A DNA stretch of 64,000 nucleotides from Bryum argenteum (taxonomy: Eukaryota > Streptophyta > Bryopsida > Bryales > Bryaceae), in NCBI GenBank assembly GCA_037043015.1, contig CM073327.1, positions 6,306,727 to 6,370,726 on the forward strand, given 5' to 3'. A model generated the notes under the pieces. It worked only from the letters and a program-made list of their open reading frames with translations. It had not been told where the DNA came from and did no database searches. Shown here piece by piece: positions 11,541 through 23,469 of the stretch. The number at the start of each line of letters is the position of its first letter. Positions within the stretch are counted from its first letter, which is position 1. Position numbers and translations under genes: made by a program.

Positions 11541-12239
11541 AGGGGGGGGGGACCTGGCACGCAAATCTCACTGTGGCAACCGCGACTTCGCCACCCCATC
11601 GCTTGAATTTGGGCGTTCGGCCCGCGCCTGGCTCTTGCCTCGGGCGGGGCGGCTGCCGCGCCTCCAACGGGTCTCTTTCGGGAGTTTCATCCATCCTTGC
11701 TTACCGCATTTGGACTGGTGGGTGGCAAACTTTCATCCACTTGAATGGGTACGTGGGTCCTTATCATCCATTGGGGCTCGGATGATAAGTTGGGCTTTGT
11801 ATATTAATTTCGTGGTTTCTTCCATTTAATGTGGTGGTGTTCATCAGGGGTAGAGGCACCCCCACCCAATGTGGGTGGAAGTTGGATGGGGAATTTTGAA
11901 TGTTGTTGTCATCAATTTCAAATATTGTCATCAGTGTCTTCTTCTGAATGAGTAGTCCTAGGGCCAATTTACTGACAGTAGTACTTTGTGATTTGTGTGT
12001 ACTCTCGTTCTTATTGATTGCATGGGGACAGAAACTTGAATTTCAAAAATTCTGTGGGGTGATTTAATGAGATTTCATCAGGAAGAAGAACTGTAGGGTG
12101 ACCTTGATTTGACTCTGCCAAAGTCTACCCATGAAGCCTATCCCATGGAAAAATATTGATAAAATGTTGGAAAAATGTCAAATAGCAAATCGAAGATCAA
12201 AATCTAGAGAAAGAAGAAGAGAAACTTTAACATCTTTAG
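11541..12239. other. Intergenic: a GC-rich patch then AT-rich sequence
   Basis: 11545-11690 is markedly GC-rich (a gggggggg run, then 'cgggcggggcggctgccgcgcc') and then gives way to AT-rich DNA. Short frames here show no domain. The GC-rich patch may be promoter-associated or an unclassified repeat fragment. Confidence 0.35.
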
Positions 12240-12240
12240 A

Positions 12241-12910
12241 GGCCGGCGTGAATAGAGTGTTCGTTCGACCTATCCTTGGATGTATGCCTGGAGGTCATTA
12301 AGGGCATCTTGAATGGATGCTCTGAACAAAGGGCCACCAACGGCATTTCGCAGGGCCTCGGTGTGCTGTCGAGGCAGGCACTACGGAGGCGCCCGCAATG
12401 GTGTGTCTGGCAGCTGCGCCCGCAATGGTGTGCCTGGCAGCTGCGCCCGCCATTGCTTTGGCTCGCCACTTGGCACCAGCAGTGAGGGCAATCAAGATTC
12501 TGAACAATAGATAAATGATTAGATGCTCCATCATGGCCCTTTGACTCCTCTTGGCGTGAGTACTGTGTCTCCCTGCAAAGCTGGAAAATATGCCGAGTGC
12601 GGGAGCTCCAATAGCGGACTCGTCATGGTGAAGGGAGATGTAGCGTGACGATTGGGTCGACTTTTTGGTGAACTCACGGTTAGAGCCGTCGGCGGGACCT
12701 GTTACCGAGTCCATTGAGGATGCTCTAACACCAGTGGCGGGACTACTAACCCCTCTCGGGGTGAACACTATGCTAGTTCCTATCGAGCCACTGGTGCCTT
12801 AGAGATACTCGACATGGTATCCCCCCATAGGGCTTTGAGGTACCCATACAACGAGGTCCAAGAACCGCCATCATAGTTGGGTGGACTAAGGTGGTGAGCA
12901 CCACGCCGGC
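12241..12910 (-). mobile_element. SINE copy, reverse orientation, interrupted by a MITE
   Basis: 12729-12910 is the reverse complement of the 5'-middle part of the SINE seen at 32186: the 'catgccggcgtggtgctcac' block, 'gtatgggtacctcaaagcc', then 'aaggcaccagt...aactagc'. 12241-12270 is the reverse complement of its 3' end ('cgaacactctattcacgccggcc'). The two parts are separated by the 424-bp element at 12302-12725. This copy is more diverged than the others, and its far ends are uncertain. Confidence 0.65.
12302..12725. mobile_element. Non-autonomous PIF/Harbinger-like MITE (424 bp)
   Basis: The element begins GGGCATCTTGAATGG and ends with a sequence whose reverse complement is GAGCATCCTCAATGG, so 12 of 15 terminal bases agree. 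It is flanked on both sides by TAA (12299-12301 and 12726-12728), the 3-bp target duplication typical of PIF/Harbinger. Inside are two copies of a 27-bp unit (12390-12416, 12417-12443) containing GCAATGGTGTG. The open frames inside it (for example 156 codons on the minus strand) have no transposase features. Confidence 0.6.
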
Positions 12911-15866
12911 ATGATCAAAATCTACTAGTAATATCTTCCTTGGACAAGACTATGTTCGGAATGTATTGGTTGCAATTAGGGGTTGGGGTATACTATCGTG
13001 GAGAAGGCCACCGCTTGGCGAAGAATTTCATCTTCAACCAATCACATTCCAAGCTTCAATTTCAACTGATCACATTTGATATTTCTTCTTAATCTTTTGA
13101 CCATTGAACTTCTCCACTGTAGTGTAAAGTGGCCTTTAATTGATACTCCCTCTGTACTATAATCCGACCTTAATCGATACTCCCTTTTGTCTCATAATGT
13201 CATATTAATAAATGCATATTTTATAACACGTACATCTAGGTTTTTCTCCGAAACCCTTGGGCCTTTAGTAGTTAAGTCTTGCACACCTTTATTCAAAAAC
13301 TCATAAAGACACAAAACTAATGTTTTTTCCTCAACTCAAATATATGCATTCTGATGCATGTTTTCTTATATCATTGTTTCGAATCCTTCTTCTTGAAATC
13401 ATTAAGTTACATGAAGGTTAAAATAGCATAATGAGTCTCATCATTTTGCATTAGTGTACCCAACTCATAAATCTACAAATAAATAATTGAAAAGTAAATA
13501 GCCAAAAAAATTGAGGCAGCAATCATTAAGTCCCCATGTGCCCAATAGAGACAATGTCTTCCAAGCAATGCCCAAAAAAACCTTAAGTTACAAATGTTGA
13601 ATATCATGGTCTCACAAATGGCACCAATCCAACAATTGATATTTGTATTGGTGCTTGAAACCTTAAGTTACAAATGTTGAATATCATGGTCTCACAAATG
13701 GCACCAATCCAACAATTGATATTTGTATTGGTGCCTGAAAATAGGTTTTGGTTCATAATGCTCTGTTAGATTTCTCAAGACAATCAAATAAATTGGTTCA
13801 TAGCCTCCTTTATACAAAGAACTAGAAGATTACACTTTTGAGTTTTCAAGCTTCAAAAAGCACAAGGATTTCCAGGACTTAATAGACTGGACATACATGA
13901 CTATACCTTATACGCCCTAAAAAAAAGTATGTATTACTTTCTTACATTCATGTTTTAGTTTGTTTTTACATTATACATATAACCATGTTTTAAGTCTATG
14001 TTCAAGAGTAGATGCGCCTACCTTATTCTATAGTCATCCATATATATTTTATGGTTTATGAATACTTTCATAAATGCTCTTGTACATCTTGTGAGAGCTA
14101 ATCAAAGGTTTTCTTTTGTGAGATGTTCATAGGTGACATCTTTATGGTCCAAGTTGTATTTGGCCTTAAAAGACAATGTTTTTTTGAAAGTGTTGTAAAT
14201 GAAGATGAATGTAAGATTTTAAGATTGAATCATGCAATATTGTGATAGACTTACTAGAGTTCATCACATGAATCAATTTTAGGTTACATGGCCTCAAAGA
14301 TCACGAGATTCTAACTACAACCTCAGTAATCAACAAGGATACAAACTTTCACTACTTTTACATAAGAATAGAAATACTACTGAAAAACCCACTGCAATAA
14401 AAATATAATTAATTAATTAATTAATAAAATGTCTAGATAGAAAGTTGTTTACCTCACCTCATTAACACCCTCGTACCATAATAAATAAGCTTGAATTTTT
14501 TAAACACATAATAGCCTTACAATGGTGAAAACTTATCAAAATTCACGAAGTCAAAAGAGTCCAACGCTAGACCCTTTGCACTAAAATGACATTGTTCACG
14601 GATTCTTAAACGACAATACTAATAAAACTAACCTCTTTGAAGATGTTCATGATATTTGCAATACAATTAAAAACATAATTTAGTAAGACGGTCATTTACA
14701 AAGGTGATTATCTAATCTCAAACACATGCAAGGATTCATCAAGAACTAAATATGAGAATATTAATTTAGCAAGGTTTTAAACACTACATTAATCTACAAA
14801 CCTTCTACCAACCTACACTAAATTAACCTAACATCTCTCTAAATGAAAAAAAATAGTAATTTTTCTTCATAAATATGAAATTGAATATCTTACTACCTCA
14901 AATGAATTTTGATTACACATTCAATATTTCGAAATAATCATAACCAAGATTATTTAAGTTTTACACACTAATTACAAACACTAGAGTGCCCCATGGGACT
15001 TGTTTAACCATTTTCCAGTGTTGACTTTTCAGTAGTGAATTATTAGTAGCTGCAAAAGGCACTCACTTTATATGATTTTAGGGAATAATAATTTTATTGG
15101 TGGTTGCTTTTGTAAAGAAAGCTGCACCTCGGTTAGGGGTTTGGTAAACACCACCCATTAACTGATAAGCTAAGCTTGGTACAAATGAAGAACATTAAAA
15201 TTGTTGGGGGGCCTTGATTATATGGGGCTAAAACGGTGAGCCTTTTGATCTAAAAATCTAATTTGTACTTGAGTCTCAGACAACACAGTCCAAATCAAAA
15301 TTAAGAAAAAGTGCTTTACAATTAAATTCTCCTTCCTTGTATCTTTCTTTTTCCTAAAATTCATGCCGTTTAGGGGTCATTTTTAATAAGAAGGGCTCAA
15401 GGTGTCGTGTAGTAAGTGGGTTACATTGGCAAGTGGCCAAGTGAACTAATGTTTGTAGATGGGTTAAGTATGTAAGAGATTGGATCAAGTGGAATTATCC
15501 ATTTTGGATTAAAATTGAAACAATTATAAATTTTGGAAGTGAAACGTGTACGTGTAACCAAAACCACTCTACCTGCAATGTACATCGTGAGTACATCAAA
15601 ATTGATGACTTAAAGCTCTTATGTACCTCTTGGTTTGAATTGGCTTATAAGCAGGTTGGGGCAGGGTGTAGGCTTTGAGCTACCCATTGTGACCCAATTG
15701 AGTCTTTTATAATTTGAATAGTTTAGGTGGACTATTTGGAACCTTAGATTGTTCTTTGGATAACCATTTGGTCATATGCGAATCAAATCTCAACCACGGC
15801 AAGTGTATGACAACTTTGGTGGTGGTGTTATACTCCATCTATCCCACTAGTAGGTTCTCTCCAATC
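12911..15866. other. AT-rich gene-free tract with repeat debris
   Basis: No coding region is recognisable. It contains a tandem duplication at 13581-13740, an AATT microsatellite near 14407-14424, and around 14300-14585 a diverged copy of the sequence also seen at about 30790-30975 (shared blocks such as 'agaaagttg(t/c)t(t/c)acct' and 'ctagaccctttgca'). Confidence 0.45.
13581..13740. repeat. Two 80-bp tandem copies, one difference
   Basis: 13581-13660 and 13661-13740 are the same 80-bp unit beginning ccttaagtta. The only difference I see is gtgcttgaaa versus gtgcctgaaa at the end. Each unit also contains an internal inverted element, 'caccaatccaacaa...ttgtattggtg'. Such identity implies a recent duplication. 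Confidence 0.9.
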
Positions 15867-15950
15867 GTGGCCATCGGGATATTAGCATTACGAACGGACA
15901 CTTCATTCACGCCGGCCCCTTAGAAAGGGACCGGAGTTTCTATCTATCTT
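15867..15950 (+). mobile_element. SINE 3'-end fragment
   Basis: Matches the last ~80 bp of the SINE family almost exactly: 'ggccatcgggatattagcattacgaacggacac', 'ttcattcacgccggcccctt', then 'gaccggagtttctatctatc'. The 5' part is absent, consistent with a 5'-truncated insertion or a deleted copy. Confidence 0.75.
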
Positions 15951-18900
15951 CTCTCCAATCTACCTTGGGAAGTAGATTGGAGAGTACCTACTTGGCAATT
16001 GTAATGGGACAAAGGGAGTAATATTTTTTTAAAGACTATGATATTGTTTTAAACATGTATTTTCAGAAGAAGTGATATGTGTATAATAAAAACTTGGGAT
16101 TGCGATGAAAGTAACTTCGTAAAAATTTAATAAATAAATATTTTGGCACTTAGATGATGGACTAAGTGTACAACTATGGTATGTATGTTGTTTGTGTTTG
16201 ACAATCAATTAGTGTGCTTACCAAATAATAACTAGGAAACAACAAATTTGATAGCAAAAAGAGTGATTGTGGGGACTAAATATCACATATTTCTAGTGTA
16301 CATGTACAATATCCTCTAGATGATTTACAAATTCAGCATTAGAGGACAATTTTCCTATTAACTTTGAACATAGCTTGAGCACTAAAAAATGATCCGATTT
16401 CAAGACGGTAAAGTGTGTTGCAACCTCAGTGAAGACTATTACATCTTTAACATAATTTTACACATTCACCAATGAAAAAAAATGTAAACGATTACAAAGA
16501 CTTTATACACTATTCACAAACAAGTGTTACCATTCTTTGCTTACATTTGAATGTCCATTCTAGCTTGCAAATTTGAGATGAGTTAACAACTTTGTTCTCT
16601 ATATACCATAGCTCATTCTTGATGCATAATTTGTGTCTCTTCCACCTCATGTGGGTTGGAATGAGTTTTGATATTGAAATTTCATTGGTGAATGTGTAAT
16701 ATTGTATTGAAGATGTACCAGACTTCATGGTGGATGCAACCCACTTAACCCTTAAATGACATCCTTGTTTTCCACAAATTGGAGAGAAATGCAACCTCAT
16801 TGTCTTTTGGCCTTATTTCTGCACTGAAGGTAAAACAATTTTGAGAATTAGAGACGATGGTTATCAAGGTAACTTAGTGATGTGATTGATCACATCGGGT
16901 AAAATCTCAAAAAATGGCACCGTTGAGAAAAAAATGTTTTGGTTGCTGATCATGAGTGATAATTATCATATTGCTATTTTGGTTTTTCTCCCCTTGGGTC
17001 ATTTTTTCTAAAAATTGGCAACATAGAGCATGGTATAGGGATAAAGATCAAGATTTTTTATTATTTTGAAAAAAAAATTGTCAAAAAAATAAAAAGAAAG
17101 GCCAAGTCAAAGAGCATTGACCATGGGATCACATGGCCCCTACAATTTTGCGCGGATCACACAAACCTCAAGAAGGCGATCGGGAAGGAGCATTGGATTC
17201 GGAAAAAGCAAAAGAATAGGGGTGCCTTTGGACAAGATTTGCACCCTACCACTGTGTCGGATCCCAAAAGCAAAAACAATGACCTTGGTGACCAGTTTGG
17301 TCACCGGTGACAATTAAGGGTTAACACTTTTGAAATCTGATCATTTTTGAGTACAGATGCTATGTTCAAAGTGGATACAAAAATTGTCCCTCAACCCTAA
17401 ATTCGAATAAACATCTGGAGGGTACTGTACATCCATACTATCATGCAAATGGTCAACATGCCCAAATCCCCAAATCAATTTGAATTTCAATTTAGCAGAA
17501 AAAAAAACCTCCAGCTCTTTAGGAATCAACATCACTAGAACGATTTCAGCAAGACATGGTCATAGACAGAATTTGAAATTCGGGGAGGGCTTCGAGGAGG
17601 GCGCTTGAATTTGTGTGCAAAGCATAGCATCATGCTATGTTTGGGACGAACAAAATTTCAAATTTGAATTATGTGTTTTGACACTTGTCTGCTAGAAGAC
17701 CGTAAGCTTTCCATTTAGTCCATCATCACCATCAAATTTTTTTGATGGTCCAAAGAGGTTTCACTATAGCATGTGATTTGTGTGGTTAAGGCAACCCTCT
17801 TTTAGAATGGAATCTCATCATTGTTGTTCCTACATGAGTCTTTTGGAAGAACTAGTGTTCCAATCAAAAGTGTTATTCTTTTTCCTTTCCAAACAAATGA
17901 TTTATTAATTAGGTGAACAATTAATACAAAAAGAAACCGGAGCAAGCAAGAATATCGAGATTATGATCCTCAGCTTTTTATTTTTTATACTTGGGGCCGG
18001 ATTAAGGGCTGGCCTGAATTCTTCAAATTTCAACCGATAGGATGGCTCGATTCTTTCAAATCAAGCCAAAGGGTTTTATACTAGGGCTTGACCGGAACTT
18101 CAATTTATCCCCTATGTGGCACTGTTTTAGCGCCAAAACGTTGGGGCTTTTAGTATGCAATTGAGACAAGGTTTACCCTGGCCCAAACCGTCACCAACTT
18201 GGGCCCGAACTCTGGCTGTTGAATCCGGCCAACCCTAGTCTATGTATTAAGTGGGCCTTAGTTTTTTTTTAGGAAATACATGATGGGAGAGTTGTTTATT
18301 TGATTTATTTATTTATTTATTTATTTTTTTTGGTTTAACGGCTTAAACAATGAGATTCCTACTATTTTACAAGCGGTTCTCCACATGGCTCATTGAACCA
18401 TTTGGGCTTGAAATATGGATGAGACTGCAATTTACTAGTGGAAATGTGGTATACTCATGATACCACATTTTACCACGAGTATACTCATGGTAGCACATTA
18501 CACCCAAGCTTGGTTGTGTAAGGTCAAGACCCCATACCCGACTAGACAACCATAATCAACAAGGCACCCATGACCGACTAGTAAAGTATTGCAAATCCGA
18601 CTACAAAAAAGCTCCCCGCCATGTAACCATGGAGGTTCATGATTGTATTTCTCTTAATTGCTCTAATAAATTGATTGACTCAGAAGAAGTACAATAAAAA
18701 ACTAACAAATCTGAAATGTTAACCCTTAACTTTCTTAAAACCCAAAACGGGTTTTGGGGGTTCTCGCAGGAGAAAAACTCAGCCAACTTTGACCATTATA
18801 ATCTCACAAATGAAGAAAAACGAACGGTTCAAATTTGGTTTGTGAGAAGAATGTCAAGTGAACTTTGAGATCCTACGGTTGAATCTTTAAAGTTATGCTT

Positions 18901-19412
18901 AGATTGAGATATTTGGAGCTTAATCTAAAAGAAGGTTACATTTTCTAACTTAGACCGTTTTGCAACAAGGAGATTTTAGGGGTTAATTTCTTCATTATTG
19001 ATTTTAGGTGAACCTACATGTCGGTTAAATGTACTAGTAACTTTTTTGGGTGTCAAAACTCTTTGAAATTTACATATTGGAGTAAACATAAAACTTGAAG
19101 TTGCATTCTTCACAATATTTATTTCTCTTTGGAGAAAAAATCATGGCCTCTAGTGATACACCTCCCCATTTGGTGAGAATTCTCTTAAATGGTCCAGTTT
19201 TAGGTGCCTCGACCTTAATTCCACTATGGGTATGTATGTTTGTGGTGTATACAAAGCCCACATTTTCTCTAGTGCTTGTTGGCCCCCAATATAAACACAC
19301 GAGATACTCAAGCTTTTTCAACATGTAATATAATTTCCAGCCATCCAGTTGGCAAACTAACCAAGAACATAAAAATCCTCTAGAGCATGTCAATAATATA
19401 GTATAATCTTTT
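15951..19412. other. AT-rich gene-free tract
   Basis: No supported gene. There is an (ATTT)n microsatellite at about 18299-18330. A perfect inverted repeat, AATGTGGTAT/ATACCACATT, lies at 18443-18469. A palindromic CCCAAAACggGTTTTGGG lies at 18741-18758. Short frames show no domains; the tract is probably decayed transposon DNA. Confidence 0.4.
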
Positions 19413-19763
19413 AATTAAGGCACGACTCATGGCCCGTCCCCAATGAGGAGGTCGTGGGTTCTATTCCCCATGCTGGCGTGGTGCTCACCACCATAGTCTA
19501 CCCAACAACTATGATCGGGGTCCTTAGACCTTGTTATATGGGTACCTCAAAGCCCTTTGGGGTGATACCATGTCAAGTATCTTGAGGGCACTCATAACTA
19601 GCCAGAAACTAGCGTAGTTACAGTGTCCACCTCCGAATGGGAGAACTAGTATCGTCCCAATTGTTCCAATTTCCCCTTGTCCGGTGGCCATCGGGATATT
19701 AGCATTACGAACGGACACTTCATTCACGCCGGCCCCTTAGAAAGGGACCGGAGTTTCTATCTA
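19413..19763 (+). mobile_element. SINE copy, 5' end damaged
   Basis: Closely follows the copy at 32186-32551: B-box region 'gtcgtgggttctattcccc' (19451-19469), 'gctggcgtggtgctcaccac', 'gggtacctcaaagcccttt', 'aactagcgtagttacagtgt', and the 3' end 'gaccggagtttctatctatctatc'. The A-box part of the tRNA-like head is shortened. The tail is a TATC-type simple repeat. Confidence 0.8.
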
Positions 19764-19769
19764 TCTATC

Positions 19770-19890
19770 TATCGTCCCAATTTCCCCTTGTCTAATGAGC
19801 ATCGGGTTATGAGCATTACGAACGGACACTTCATCCACACCAGCCTCTTAGAAAGGGAACAGAGTTTCTAGGTATCTTCTAGCCATCTAT
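19770..19890 (+). mobile_element. Second SINE 3' fragment, tandem to the previous copy
   Basis: Directly after the TATC tail of the preceding SINE, the sequence repeats the SINE 3' region ('cgtcccaatttccccttgtc', 'agcattacgaacggacactt', 'agaaagggaacagagtttct') with several substitutions. This could be a second insertion into the tail or a tandem duplication of the 3' end. Confidence 0.65.
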
Positions 19891-21831
19891 CTATAACCCT
19901 TATAACCGGGCTATTGCCATTTGGCTACAACAGCAGAGTGTACAGTGGACAGACAAGCCATTTGGTGCCACCCGGTAGTTCAGGAAGAATAGCCGGTACA
20001 CGGTGACTTGTACTCTCCTCCTTGACCGGCTCAGCTGGTAATTCAATAATAGCACTTTCATGATTATAATTGTAACATTAGCTCAACCCTTTCCTCCCTT
20101 TAGCAACAAAAGGATTTATAGCCAAGTTTCCGTTGGGATACAACAATCAAACTATTTTCTATTTACCAAGGAATCAATACATGGGATGTTTTTATAAAAT
20201 GATTGGGTGTCATAGTAAATATTAATAAACTTGGATATACTAAATTCTCCAAAACTAGGGTGATGTACACCCAATCCATTGCAACTGGGTGCCCTCTAAT
20301 ATTAAAAAATAAATTAGTGGGTCCTAATTAGGGGGGGTAGTATTCTACTGAAATCTCTCCTTGTATGTAGATTCCCCTAAGCCCGCCGATACCCGTGCCT
20401 GCAAACCTGGGTAACGGAATGTGACTCCCACCATTCCGACAGGGTACTTGGATGAATGATTTTTGGATGCTTAGGTGTTTGTATATCCCTCAAAACAGCC
20501 AAAATTGCCCTCTTTTGATGCAAGATGCAAAATTTTGAATTTCGACAAGCTTTAGAGTATGTAACCGTGGGATCTAGTAGTTTTTACATGAACATGTACA
20601 TCAGATCTTAGGCTCAATTTTGTCACCATTTGTGAGATCGTATCGATTCAACTTTGAAAAATAGGTCTTTTTCTATGTTGTAGAATGGCAAAGTATAGTT
20701 TTGGGGGCCAGAAGGACCGTTTTTGAAAGGAAGTTTGAAATGAGGCTCTCCAAGTTCTTGTTTCTAGGTGAGTAAAGAATATGTGTTTTGTAATTTTTTT
20801 CCTCATAGGACCTATAAATCTTGAAGAAATGCTTGAATTTTCACATGGAGGTATGGTGAAGTTTAAATACAAAGGCTCAATTTCAACAATTAGAAAGGTA
20901 TGTAAAAAATGATTGGATTGAAAATCCAAACAGTGATATCATGCCTTACTATCTTTTCTACATGCAAAAGAAACAAAACTTGGAAAAAAGTGAATCGAAA
21001 CATTACATGTAACACATAAGATTATAACACTAATCTTTAAAACTTTAACATTAAATATGAAAGCATGAAAATATGAAACTCAAACTTTCTTGTTTTAACC
21101 CATAAAGGCGCATGTCAGCCCCTCAGGCTGTTTTCCAACAGAATCTTGCCTGTAGCTCTTTTTATTCTCAAATTTTCACTTATTTTTTTATATCATTCTG
21201 GTCACCTTTTTGTGATGCATCTACATAGTGAAATCCTACAATTCAAATCGCAATTTGTATGAGTGATATGTGCTTTGAAAGGATTGTGACAGGTAGGTTG
21301 GGATTGCACAAAACCTTGTAGGAGGTTGCAAACTCATCATTGATTGGTTCATTCATGTTGCCCAAGTTCAAAAAGTGCACTATTCATGTTGCCCAAGTCC
21401 AAAAGATGCTGAGATCCAATTTCGGGCTGCCCATTGAGGAGCGGAAGGACCTTTAAGGGTTAAGAAATTCCTAAATATGTATGGAATAGATATCGCCTTT
21501 GGCTATGCACATGCTTCGACCCCTTCTGATGTTTAAGAAAAATCAATCGATTAAAAGAATGAAAACTCCGGTGCAGTTGCATTCTTGAAGCGGACTAAAC
21601 GGTAACAACAAAATAGTAGTCAATGTAATACCATGTTAGGGATCCATGCATGTCGACACTCTTAGACCATGAACCAAGGTCTTTCAAAAAGATTCCACAT
21701 TATTATTCATAGGTAAATAAGACTACAAGTGACAAGGAAGGTCTCCTCTCACTTGCTATATGCTTCGCCCAAAACCTCTCGTATGTGTCACAACACTCCT
21801 GTGAGGTCCTCTTCGATCCCGGAATAATGGG
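19891..21831. other. Gene-free tract
   Basis: AT-rich sequence without a supported gene. The part around 20530-20930 resembles, at low similarity, the dispersed sequence family near 30650 ('gagatcgta', 'atcagatctta'). Short frames are not convincing. Confidence 0.35.
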
Positions 21832-23469
21832 CTAGTTGTACTCTACGGTGTCTATGGTCGCTGATGGGTTCCCACCGTCTTGCCTTGGACAATCGCAGAA
21901 CCTTGGGTCATCACGAACCGCGGGTGGTGGACTTTGTGACCAATTACGAGACTCATGTCTATAGATAACATCTGCTGGAGTAGTTTCCACACGGGATTGT
22001 CCATAGTCTTTCAACAACCGCACAATACCTTCCCACATAGGAAAGGGCTGCTCACTCATATCGTTAAACAAGACACCATAGCAACCTTGCAACTGATCTT
22101 GTGGTGGTGGGGCTGGTGCTGCTCGTTGTAACCCAACAATGTTATCACGCTCTCACTCCTTTTTCTTTTTGGCCAACTCTGTATGCAAACAATCTATAGT
22201 CTTTTTTCGTTCTGCCAGCTCGATCTGAGCTTGCTGCAATTCTTCTTTTAGCGTGTTCCGCGACTCTCGCATGTTCTTCATATCGTTCCTGGCTCGCACA
22301 AGTTATTCGTTTTGCGTGTCTATAGTCTTTATTCTGTCCGCCAACTCGATCTGCAGGTTTCTGTTTTCCTGGCGCGCTTCGATGAGATCATGCCGGTGGC
22401 AGTTCTGGTTGTCGAGGTGGGATTTTAGGGTTGCAAGTTCTCATTGGAGTAGGTCAATCATCTGTTTCTCCTCCTTATCTGCCGAAGCAGGAAGGTCACC
22501 GTTTGGGGTCACGGTTGTCTGTGCTTGACGCAACTCGGAGGTCACCACCGCAATCTCCTCTTCCATTTCAGTGATTCTTCTTGCCGTGCTACGTCTTGCT
22601 TCCTCCAACATTTCATCTTTTTTTCCCGCCGCATTACTCAAAGCCTTTCTCACAAAAACGTGTTCTTCTACCATTCGCTGCAATTGCTCGATCTGCTCTT
22701 TCTACTCCTCAATCACCATTGCTAGTTTTTCGGCATGCAGGGACATACCTTTGAGTTCATCTTCCGCCGCACCAGCCTTCGATGTTTCAATGGCAATCTG
22801 GGCCTCCAACTCCTATTTCTCGCACACAAGCGATTCACTCAGATTGTTGCTCTTCTTTGTCGTTGATCTTCTCTTGGCTGATTTCTATGGCACTGGAGTT
22901 GCTTCGGCAGAAATAGGTCGTGCTCGCTTCACATGTAGCTTCGAACTTTCTTCCTGCACAACAAAACTGGGTAGAATAGCATTCAATCGAGACGAACCAA
23001 ATTGTTTCGATTTATTGTAGGCTAGACAAAAGCTACTCAGATAGAAACGCAGCTCCAAGTTCTCCGGCAGTTTGCCTGGAGTGAACCACAACAATCGGCG
23101 GAGATTCTTACCAAGTACGCGTTATCAATCTAGCCTCTCTCCTCTCCAGGCTGATATGGCCGTGTGTGGGATTTCAGCGCTAAGTTCGAGTGGATACTGC
23201 CCAAAAGTAAAGTGGAAATTGACAAAGACGAACCACTTGCGCCAAGGTTCGTTTGCCTCGTCTATATTCCATCTCCCGCCCTTCTTTGCTTGCACGCCAG
23301 TATGAAAAATGGACTCGAAGTCTTCCATCGTAAGCTTCTGGATCCCAGATAAGGGCAGTCCATCGTCTTCACGAGGTACTAGCAGAGCCTTGCTGATTGC
23401 GTTGTCGTCAAAGTGTACTTGATATTGGCCCACCATGCCTGTAAGGGAGTTGTGGTTGTCCATCATAGT
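21832..23469 (-). pseudogene. C-terminal part of an unrecognised coiled-coil protein gene, decayed
   Basis: Reading the minus strand from 23469 to the TAG at 21832, one frame is coding-like for about 545 codons but is broken by eight in-frame stops: TGA+TAA near 23130, TAG near 22885, TAG near 22819, TAG near 22703, TGA near 22440, TAA near 22306 and TGA near 22157. There is no frameshift. Segments in order are MDNHNSLTGMVGQYQVHFDD, a hydrophobic NFHFTFGQYPLELSAEI block, LRRLLWFTPGKLPENLELRF, and a Lys/Arg-rich basic patch. Then comes a long Glu/Gln/Arg-rich coiled coil (about 22180-22830), and last FPMWEGIVRLLKDYG with a Pro-rich tail. The gene continues beyond the chromovirus at 29042. I do not recognise the family; a transposon-encoded gag-like protein is one possibility. 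Confidence 0.6.

Noticed and set aside
12390-12443. Short repeats as a CRISPR-like array
   Set aside because: Only two adjacent 27-bp units without spacers, in a plant nuclear genome.
12298-12768. 156-codon minus-strand frame with repeated GAAARHTIA
   Set aside because: It is produced by a 27-bp tandem repeat inside a MITE and runs across the element's boundary; not a gene.
21832-23469. Stops repaired by U-to-C RNA editing, as in some non-seed plant organelles
   Set aside because: TAG, TAA and TGA would all be correctable this way, but that editing is organellar. This is nuclear transposon-rich DNA with a gene split by a retrotransposon, so decay is far simpler.
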